From positions 1 to 37,082 of IMG/VR virus record IMGVR_UViG_3300013128_000014: 37,082 bases of DNA; one strand, 5' to 3'. Of the stretch, positions 31,621-37,082 are shown piece after piece. This DNA is from a virus. The translations under genes were made by a program, and so were the position numbers. A model generated the notes under the pieces. That model worked only from the letters and a program-made list of their open reading frames with translations, was not told where the DNA came from and made no database searches. How positions within the stretch are numbered: position 1 is the stretch's first letter; the number at the start of each line of letters is the position of its first letter.

Positions 31621-34600
31621 ATGGCAAATCGAAAAGACTTCTACTTCCGTCAACGCGTTCTCGAAGGTGAGATGGACGACGCCTTCGATGATGTTGAGAA
31701 CGCAGACCGTCAGCTTGCGCGCGACATCGGTTCGCAGCAAACGGCAGACACCGCGGGAGTTCCGATTTCCGACATCGTCACCGAGCCTGACGACTTCAAT
31801 GCGATTCGCGGCGGCATCAACTCCGGGTTCATCATCTCCTTCGCGGGTGGCATCCCCTCGGGCGGCAACCCCCAACCCATCATAGGCGTCCGCGTATCTG
31901 CTGGCTCTGCCACGGACTGGCAAGGCCGACGCGTCTCGACACCGACTGACCTCATCGTAGATGTGACGTCCGAAGGCGACGCACCCGTTGGCGAAGGTGG
32001 GTCCACGGTGGGCGGTGCGGTTGTCACCCCGCCCGCGGGGCAAACCCGCATCGTGACTTTGATGGTTCTCTTCGATCGCGTGCTCACCGACGAGCGCGTG
32101 GACGGCAACGCTGGGACGGTGCTCTACAACCAGGCCGAGTCCTTTGTCTTCCGCGCGAAGGCGGGCAACGCCAGCGTTGGAACCCCAACGCCGCCACAGG
32201 GTGACGCCGACGGAATCATCCTGGTGGACCTCCGTGTGACGGAGTTCAACACGGTCACCTCTTGGGACTTCTCCCGTCGTGGCGACTGGATTCGTACCTC
32301 GGTTGGTGTCGTAGGCGACATTGCTTCCACGAGTCAGATGCAGACCGGGACGCTCAACAACACGGGCACGGACTTCATCGTGCCCAACGCACGTCAAGCC
32401 ATCCTGCGCTTGCTGCGTTCGTACGCTGCCACGGTTACGGACATCTCGGCGCACGTCGATAACGTCAACCCGTCTTCCACGCACACAGCCGCCAACATCG
32501 ACTTCAAAGTTCCGGGCAGCAACTGGCTCGACGGTTCTTCGTTGGCTGCCCGTTTGCCGGGCGGCGGTAACACCGACGGTGTGCAAGGTGCTTTCCGTGA
32601 ACTCATCGACGACCTTGCCGCGTCTGCGCTCAATAGCGACGGCGCCGGTCGCATGGGTGCGATGGCACAAATCGCAGGCCCAGTCGCGTACGCAGGCAAC
32701 GCTCGATACAACGTCTCGGCAGGTTCGATTCGTTCGCAGATCAAGACCTTGCTCGACTCGATCGAGCAACAGGTCATGGATGTCACCGTTGGCGACGGTG
32801 TTGCCACGTACGGCATGTTCAACACCTCGGACTTCGCTGGGGACTGGGGCGCCACTTTGCAGGCGGCGATCACCAGCGTCCCGTCTGGCGGCAGCGTGCG
32901 CGTCTACATTCTGAATCCAGGAACACTCAACGGCAGCACAGCCTGTGTCACGGGTAATCGCAATGTGTTCCTTCACGCACGGCCCGGCACGATCCTCAAC
33001 ATCACGGCCAACGTGATTGGCTTCCGCGCAACGGGTGCCAGTGCTTTCGTGCACGTCGAGAACCTGACGATTCGCAACTTGACGACTCCGACCCAGACCA
33101 GCGTCGAGTTCGCGGGCTTGTTCTCTGCCCGTAAGTGCAACTTCGCCAACGGCGTTCTGGGTACTACTGCGGCAAGCCGTAGTGTTTTTGAGGATTGCAC
33201 ACTCGGAGGACGCACAAACATTTTGCGAGGTGCGTTCATCAACGCCTCGTTCTTGAACTGCGATTTCGAGTTGTCAGGTCCAAACAACAACGACGCACTG
33301 TGGGATGGATCCGATGGGGCCGCAGACGTCCTGATAAATGCGCAATTCACGCGCTGCCAGTTCAGTGCCAAGAACGACGTGACACCCACGTTCTTCACCT
33401 ACTTCCGTTTCTCTGATTTTGACGAGAACATTACGTTCGACAGTTGCTCGTTCAACGATGCCGCTAATGCAACAACCGCAGGTGCATCTGAGCGCAACTT
33501 TGCAGGAACAGCACCACGCAACATCACGTACCGTGGTTGCCGAATAGATACACGCGGCGGCGTGTTCAACGCTGCGGGTGGTGGTGTGAAGGTCACCATC
33601 GCTGATTGCGACATCACGCTCGCAGGTAGTGGTTCGCAAACGGTGTTCTTGTTGCCCGCTTCGCAAACCGCAACGGACATTGACATCAAGGACAACCGCG
33701 TCCTGCAAACAGATTTCAACAACACCAAGCGGTTGGTGTACACGCTCGTGAACGCTACGATCGAACGCCTGTCGATTACGGGCAACAAATGCGTGGACCT
33801 CGACACGTTCTTTGAGTTCACCAAAGCCATGGAGGTGAACATCTCCCGCAACGTGATGGTCAACACGACCACAGGGCGCGGCAAGAATTTCATCAAGACA
33901 CACAGCACGTGGGCTGTCCGCAATTTCAGTGTCACGGACAACACCGTCAAGGGGCTCCAGTTCAACAGCACCAACCAACGTGCCATCGACATGCAGTCGG
34001 GCACTTTCGAGGATCTGTCGCTTCGACAGAACGTGCACATCGCCAACAACCGCTTCGAGGATATTGGTACGGCGCTTGGCGGCGGAACCACCGACAACGC
34101 GTACGCAATCGACATCAACGCGTCGCTGTCACACCTTCAAATTACCGGCAATACGATTCGCACTGTCCAGTCGAACAACGAGGCAGTTGGTATCCGGGTG
34201 ATCATTGCGGGCAACGTTGTCATCCACGGCAACACAATCACCAGTGTTGGCGACGAGTTTAACTGCGCAGCAACCATCCCGGCTGCCATTGTGCTCTTTG
34301 GCTGCTTACGGGTGCGGTGCACCGACAACATTGGCTACAGCATTGGCCATGCTGGAACACTCGCTGCTACCGGGCTGTACTGGGCCGGTGATGCCACCAG
34401 CACCGACGTGGTGGTGCACGGCAACTCCTTCACAAATTTGAGTGGTGTGGGGCCTTACGGCATCTACGCAGCGGGCAGCACCAAGCGCCTCAATATCCAA
34501 GGCAACACGATTGGCGTGCTCCCTGAACTCGGGACCGGTATTGACCTGACTGACTCCAGCACCGACGGTACGTCCCAGGTCAACATCTCCCAGAACAACA

Positions 34601-35271
34601 TCACTGGGGGTGACACTGGGATCGCTGTCTTCGTGGGTAACGGTGCCGCACCTGCGAACAGTTACGGACGTTACACCATCAACAGCAACACCATCTCCAC
34701 GTTCAAAATCAACGGCATCGCGCTCACCGGGGGCGCCAGCTCCCCCACGTGGACGGTTCAAGGTAACACGATCTACACGCACCTCTCTGGTTCCGGCATG
34801 CGCGGAATCGTGGGTACAACGTTGCATAGGGCAGTGATCAGCGGCAACACGATTGAGTTCACGACAGGTGGCACAACAACCAATTTGATGGGCATCCGAC
34901 TCACAGGTACCGGCTCCGAAATAAACGTTAACGGAAACACGATTGCGCTGACCGGAAGTAGTACTGGGCGTAAAGGCGTCTACGTGCACGCAGATTCGCA
35001 GATGGTGATTGTCACCGGCAACCTAGTTTTCAGCCTGTCTCCCCTTGGCGTAGTCGGCATCCATCTCCACGATGGTTTCAGCGGCGGTGGCACCCTCCAG
35101 TGGGCTGCGTCAAACATGATCAACGTAGACCTCTCAGGTGTCGCGTTTCAAGATGACGCCGTTGGGAACAATTCAAGTTCTCCAATGGACATAGCTGGCG
35201 CAAATCCAGGTGTACCACCTGCGGCACTCAATAGCATCGACCTGAACTGGCGCAGAGGCACGCACGTATGA
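31621..35271 (+). CDS. Tail spike with right-handed beta-helix, possible depolymerase
   Basis: The 1216-residue protein is the largest in the window and the likely receptor-binding spike. Residues 1-60 (FYFRQRVLEGEMDDAFDDVE) look like an N-terminal baseplate anchor. Residues about 400-440 have DWGATLQAAITSVPSGGSVR, the opening of pectate-lyase-3 type beta-helices. From about 460 to 1180 are many short turns with VSG-, IHG-, IQG- or ISG-NTI units (HGNTITSV, QGNTIGVL, SGNTIEFT, NGNTIALT), the rungs of a parallel beta-helix. Such spikes often cut or bind surface polysaccharide; no catalytic residues can be named here. The C-terminus is short, with no chaperone domain. A GAGGT ribosome site lies about ten bases before ATG 31621. 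Confidence 0.88.
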   Translation: MANRKDFYFRQRVLEGEMDDAFDDVENADRQLARDIGSQQTADTAGVPISDIVTEPDDFNAIRGGINSGFIISFAGGIPSGGNPQPIIGVRVSAGSATDWQGRRVSTPTDLIVDVTSEGDAPVGEGGSTVGGAVVTPPAGQTRIVTLMVLFDRVLTDERVDGNAGTVLYNQAESFVFRAKAGNASVGTPTPPQGDADGIILVDLRVTEFNTVTSWDFSRRGDWIRTSVGVVGDIASTSQMQTGTLNNTGTDFIVPNARQAILRLLRSYAATVTDISAHVDNVNPSSTHTAANIDFKVPGSNWLDGSSLAARLPGGGNTDGVQGAFRELIDDLAASALNSDGAGRMGAMAQIAGPVAYAGNARYNVSAGSIRSQIKTLLDSIEQQVMDVTVGDGVATYGMFNTSDFAGDWGATLQAAITSVPSGGSVRVYILNPGTLNGSTACVTGNRNVFLHARPGTILNITANVIGFRATGASAFVHVENLTIRNLTTPTQTSVEFAGLFSARKCNFANGVLGTTAASRSVFEDCTLGGRTNILRGAFINASFLNCDFELSGPNNNDALWDGSDGAADVLINAQFTRCQFSAKNDVTPTFFTYFRFSDFDENITFDSCSFNDAANATTAGASERNFAGTAPRNITYRGCRIDTRGGVFNAAGGGVKVTIADCDITLAGSGSQTVFLLPASQTATDIDIKDNRVLQTDFNNTKRLVYTLVNATIERLSITGNKCVDLDTFFEFTKAMEVNISRNVMVNTTTGRGKNFIKTHSTWAVRNFSVTDNTVKGLQFNSTNQRAIDMQSGTFEDLSLRQNVHIANNRFEDIGTALGGGTTDNAYAIDINASLSHLQITGNTIRTVQSNNEAVGIRVIIAGNVVIHGNTITSVGDEFNCAATIPAAIVLFGCLRVRCTDNIGYSIGHAGTLAATGLYWAGDATSTDVVVHGNSFTNLSGVGPYGIYAAGSTKRLNIQGNTIGVLPELGTGIDLTDSSTDGTSQVNISQNNITGGDTGIAVFVGNGAAPANSYGRYTINSNTISTFKINGIALTGGASSPTWTVQGNTIYTHLSGSGMRGIVGTTLHRAVISGNTIEFTTGGTTTNLMGIRLTGTGSEINVNGNTIALTGSSTGRKGVYVHADSQMVIVTGNLVFSLSPLGVVGIHLHDGFSGGGTLQWAASNMINVDLSGVAFQDDAVGNNSSSPMDIAGANPGVPPAALNSIDLNWRRGTHV

Positions 35272-35600
35272 CGATGGAAGAACTCTTGGAGCAGTGCCTC
35301 AACTGTCAAGTCCCGACAGTTAAGGCACTGGCCAAGAAGGTCAAGACCAATTGGGACCAAGGTGTCGCCCCCAGCTCGAAGCAGATCAATGAACTCGCAA
35401 GCATGCTGGAGGACTTCAACTCGCCATGCACACGCGTGATGGAGGATGGACGGTGTAACGGTTGGTTGGCCAAGTACGGGCAGGAGTGCCAAATCCCATC
35501 ACAGCCGCCACACTTCTGCCCCTTCAGCGCACGTGAGAACACACCCTCGACCTTCCCGCAGTGCCCGGGTTACCGTACAGTGGAGAGGAACCGAACATGA
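35268..35600 (+). CDS. Small cysteine-rich protein after tail spike
   Basis: This is a 110-residue protein starting within the spike stop codon (ATGA). It has seven cysteines: CLNC near residues 10-13 and single Cys at about 54, 63, 74, 84 and 98 within CTRVMEDGRCNGW, ECQ, FCPF and QCPGY. The spacing could support zinc binding or a structural iron site, but it matches no family I recognise. It begins with a helix (TVKALAKKVKTNWDQGVA) and is coupled to the spike upstream and to the next gene (ATGA). It might be a spike chaperone, or the first of the accessory genes. Confidence 0.76.
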   Translation: MTMEELLEQCLNCQVPTVKALAKKVKTNWDQGVAPSSKQINELASMLEDFNSPCTRVMEDGRCNGWLAKYGQECQIPSQPPHFCPFSARENTPSTFPQCPGYRTVERNRT

Positions 35601-35875
35601 CCGAGCCCGCACAAACCCTTCGCGTCTTCATTGTCCATCCGAAGAATCCGAATCACCCGCCCCGCCCGCTGGCGTCTGACTTTCAACTCGGCGGACGACG
35701 GACTGTCGAACGACGTGCAGAAGCCAAGAACCTGATCGCCAGCATGGGGTACGCGTTGCGCACGCTCAACGTGACGGCATCGGGGCTCGTCGCCTACGTG
35801 TACCCGACCGAGCGCGTGCCCGGACAGACAGGCCGACTGCCCGGGTGGGTGCACCGCAAGCCCCCTACATCATAA
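35597..35875 (+). CDS. Small basic protein, unknown
   Basis: This is a 92-residue protein. ATG 35597 is chosen over an in-frame start at 35561 because it overlaps the previous stop (ATGA) and a GAGAGGA ribosome site lies 7-13 bases upstream. It is basic and Pro-rich: LRVFIVHPKNPNHPPRPLA, RRTVERRAEAKNLIASMGY and a C-terminal VYPTERVPGQTGRLPGWV. A strand-helix-strand order is likely (LRVFIVHP, then the helix, then LVAYVYPT). No family is recognised. It closes the spike unit; the gene after it has its own promoter candidate. Confidence 0.74.
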   Translation: MTEPAQTLRVFIVHPKNPNHPPRPLASDFQLGGRRTVERRAEAKNLIASMGYALRTLNVTASGLVAYVYPTERVPGQTGRLPGWVHRKPPTS

Positions 35876-35884
35876 CCAAAGTGC

Positions 35885-35913
35885 TTGAATCGCTGTAGTT
35901 GTTCTGATATACA
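35885..35913 (+). promoter_or_regulatory. Promoter for RHH gene, probably leaderless
   Basis: TTGAAT at 35885-35890 matches the -35 at five of six bases. A 17-base spacer ends in TGA and runs into TATACA at 35908-35913, an extended -10. Transcription should begin near 35920, at or next to the ATG at 35921, so the message would have almost no leader. Confidence 0.6.
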
Positions 35914-35920
35914 TGGATGT

Positions 35921-36103
35921 ATGCCTGACCCGAGCGCCAACGCCCCTTACGCCGCCCCGCGCAGCTTTCGTCTTGATGACGATTCGCTGGTGATTCTCCG
36001 GCAGCTTTCCCAGAAGCTATCCATCTCTCAAGCCGATGTCGTGCGTTTGGCCCTTCGCCGGTTGGGCGAGGCCGAAAAGTTGAAAAAGCTCAAGTCTTCG
36101 TGA
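35921..36103 (+). CDS. Ribbon-helix-helix DNA-binding protein (CopG/Arc-like)
   Basis: This is a 60-residue protein with ATG 35921; the TTG at 35885 is inside the promoter and is not used. The body RSFRLDDDSLVILRQLSQKL, then SISQADVVRLALRRLGEAEK, is the classic ribbon-helix-helix fold: a short N-terminal strand, helix 1, a turn and helix 2. Such proteins bind DNA as dimers through the strand. They repress their own or neighbouring promoters, or act as antitoxins. The N-terminal 10 residues form a short disordered arm. It has its own near-leaderless promoter and a small terminator after it, so it is a single-gene unit. No toxin gene is seen next to it. Confidence 0.82.
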   Translation: MPDPSANAPYAAPRSFRLDDDSLVILRQLSQKLSISQADVVRLALRRLGEAEKLKKLKSS

Positions 36104-36127
36104 CACGAAACGCATCTCGTAAATCCG

Positions 36128-36145
36128 CGCCAACCCTGGCGTTTT
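36128..36145 (+). terminator. Weak terminator after RHH gene
   Basis: CGCCA at 36128-36132 pairs with TGGCG at 36137-36141 around ACCC, followed by TTTT. The five-pair stem is short but GC-rich. It separates the RHH gene from the next promoter at 36156. Confidence 0.5.
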
Positions 36146-36155
36146 CAGTTTGTTC

Positions 36156-36184
36156 TTGCCGCCAGCTTTGTAGCGCGGTATGAT
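36156..36184 (+). promoter_or_regulatory. Promoter for SspB-like gene, probably leaderless
   Basis: TTGCCG at 36156-36161, a 17-base spacer and TATGAT at 36179-36184 form a good sigma70 match (-10 five of six). The start site would be about 36191, the A of the ATG itself. A second -10-like TATACA at 36184-36189 overlaps but is too close to the ATG. Confidence 0.6.
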
Positions 36185-36190
36185 ATACAA

Positions 36191-36628
36191 ATGAAAAATA
36201 GCCGAACCGTCACGGTCCTTTCCAAAGCTGCCTACATCAAGGAGCTGATCGCCCGAGATAAGATGGCCATTGTTTTCGGGCGCACCGACTACCCCGGTGT
36301 TGTGTTGCCGCCTCACTTGCACGGCAAGCCCTTCGCCGTGTTTGGATTCGACACCGCGGGATCCCCGCCCCTGTACAACTTCGTCATCGACGAGAACGGC
36401 ATCGGGGCCGACATGACCTTCAACCCTTCGGTGGTTGAGAAGCCCGAGGACGTGATCTCCCGGTGCTACTTCCCCTGGTCGGCGGTTTACGCCGTGCTGG
36501 AAACCCGGCAGCGGAAGGGGCTCATGTGGCACGAGGACGCCCCGCCCGCTGGCGTCGCGCACGGTGTGCCGCTGGACATCATGGAAGCGCCTGACAACGT
36601 CGAGTTGCCCATCGTGATGAGCGCCTAA
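36191..36628 (+). CDS. SspB-like protein, ClpXP adaptor candidate
   Basis: This is a 145-residue protein. The core KAAYIKELIARDKMAIVFGR, then PGVVLPPHLHGKPFAVFGFD, IDENGIGADMTFNP and CYFPWSAVYAVLE, follows the stringent starvation protein B pattern (hydrophobic helix, VP-x-HL, strand series, and FPWSAVYA close). In bacteria SspB tethers ssrA-tagged proteins to ClpXP for degradation. The C-terminus (PPAGVAHGVPLDIMEAP, then ELPIVMSA) has no obvious LRVVK-type ClpX-binding tail, so it might bind tags without delivery, or deliver by another end. It is predicted leaderless. The alternative is an unrelated family with a chance pattern match. Confidence 0.68.
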   Translation: MKNSRTVTVLSKAAYIKELIARDKMAIVFGRTDYPGVVLPPHLHGKPFAVFGFDTAGSPPLYNFVIDENGIGADMTFNPSVVEKPEDVISRCYFPWSAVYAVLETRQRKGLMWHEDAPPAGVAHGVPLDIMEAPDNVELPIVMSA

Positions 36629-36649
36629 CCCCAACCCCCCGGAGACAAC

Positions 36650-37063
36650 ATGCCTTCGCTATTCGTCGGGAACCTTCCCTACGCCGCAACCAACCACGAC
36701 TTGGAAGCCCTTTTCCTCCAATACCAGTTCCAGCCCAAGTCGGTCCGCATCATCCTCGACCGGGAGACCAACCGGTCCCGGGGGTTCGGGTTTGTGGAGT
36801 TGGCGACTGCTGACGAGTGCGCACGAGCGAAGCTCCAACTCGACGGGGGTTACTTCATGGACCGCCAAATGAACCTGCGCGACGCGGACTCGCACCCGCC
36901 GCGCTCAAACAACGGCCCGGGTGCCCGCCCAGCCCGGTCGTTCACCCCTCCAGCAAATGCCAAGAACGGCGCACCACGCTTCGATGACCGCAGCTCGAAA
37001 CGCGATTCGCGACGACAGTCCCGCAAAGATCGCGAACGTGACCGAGACGACGATCGCTGGTAA
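36650..37063 (+). CDS. RRM RNA-binding protein with basic/acidic RD-rich tail
   Basis: This is a 137-residue protein with GGAG before ATG 36650. Residues about 3-80 form one RNA recognition motif: RNP2 LFVGNL near 4-9 and RNP1 RGFGFVEL near 44-51, with helix NHDLEALFLQYQFQPKSVRI between. The layout matches the small single-RRM proteins of bacteria such as cyanobacterial Rbp types. After a Pro/Asn-rich linker, the last 30 residues are nearly all Arg, Asp, Ser and Lys (RQSRKDRERDRDDDRW), a disordered tail of the RS/RD kind. It may bind phage or host messages. It lies 21 bases after the SspB-like gene. A five-pair hairpin (CTGGA, TCCAG) begins right after the stop at the window edge. Confidence 0.87.
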   Translation: MPSLFVGNLPYAATNHDLEALFLQYQFQPKSVRIILDRETNRSRGFGFVELATADECARAKLQLDGGYFMDRQMNLRDADSHPPRSNNGPGARPARSFTPPANAKNGAPRFDDRSSKRDSRRQSRKDRERDRDDDRW

Positions 37064-37082
37064 CTGGAAAGTCCAGACCTGC

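Noticed and set aside
31582-33054. 490-residue minus-strand frame opposite the spike
   Set aside because: Antisense shadow; the plus strand has a clear beta-helix spike.
35921-36628. Toxin-antitoxin pair (RHH antitoxin plus downstream toxin)
   Set aside because: The downstream protein looks SspB-like rather than toxin-like, and a terminator and separate promoter lie between the two genes.
1-37082. CRISPR arrays, tRNA or rRNA genes, insertion sequences, attachment sites, replication origin
   Set aside because: Read for spaced direct repeats, cloverleaf-like segments, transposase motifs and iteron-like repeats by eye; none supported.

Overview
This window is the virion-structure region of a tailed bacteriophage with a contractile tail (a myovirus). 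The evidence is one run of plus-strand genes that starts with the portal. It continues with an XkdF-type prohead protease, a scaffold-like protein, an HK97-fold capsid, neck proteins, a tail sheath, two tail-tube paralogues, a tail chaperone, a tape measure, a LysM-type adaptor, hub, spike, gp25, baseplate J (gp6), a gpI-like wedge protein and a large beta-helix spike. No bacterial housekeeping gene, tRNA, rRNA, insertion sequence or CRISPR array was seen. The DNA looks moderately GC-rich (by eye, not computed). The host cannot be named. About 36 kb of morphogenesis genes, without terminase, lysis or replication genes in view, implies a genome well larger than this window.

Layout. 1-254: the start of a minus-strand gene that leaves the left edge. 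312-7000: head genes (small beta-rich protein, portal, two small proteins, protease, scaffold, capsid, decoration candidate), closed by a hairpin terminator at 7013. 7101-11676: neck and tail-completion genes. 11699-14953: sheath and two tubes. 15040-18645: a gp26-like chaperone with a likely -1 frameshift extension, then the tape measure. 18645-24573: inner baseplate (CIS-tube/LysM adaptor, hub, spike, a hydrophobic helical protein, gp25, gp6). 24573-29811: seven small or medium proteins, mostly unrecognised, lying between baseplate J and the gpI-like protein. 29808-35271: the gpI-like protein and a 1216-residue beta-helix spike. 35268-37063: five small non-structural-looking genes, including a ribbon-helix-helix regulator, an SspB-like ClpXP-adaptor candidate and an RRM RNA-binding protein.

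How it works together. Most genes are packed with start/stop overlaps (ATGA, TAATG, TGATG), so they are probably translated as coupled operons. The sheath-to-gp6 block matches the inner-tail gene set shared by contractile phages and extracellular contractile injection systems, but the capsid genes show this is a phage. Several promoters inferred by eye have a -10 box only 6-8 bases before the start codon, which suggests leaderless transcripts.

Most unusual points: a slippery CCCTTTG site with an upstream Shine-Dalgarno-like sequence in the tail chaperone; a phage-borne RHH / SspB-like / RRM cluster with predicted leaderless promoters; an XkdF-type protease whose C-terminal segment appears to sit on the next gene; a conserved-position but unrecognised hydrophobic helical protein between spike and gp25; and a 5.2-kb block between gp6 and the gpI-like gene.
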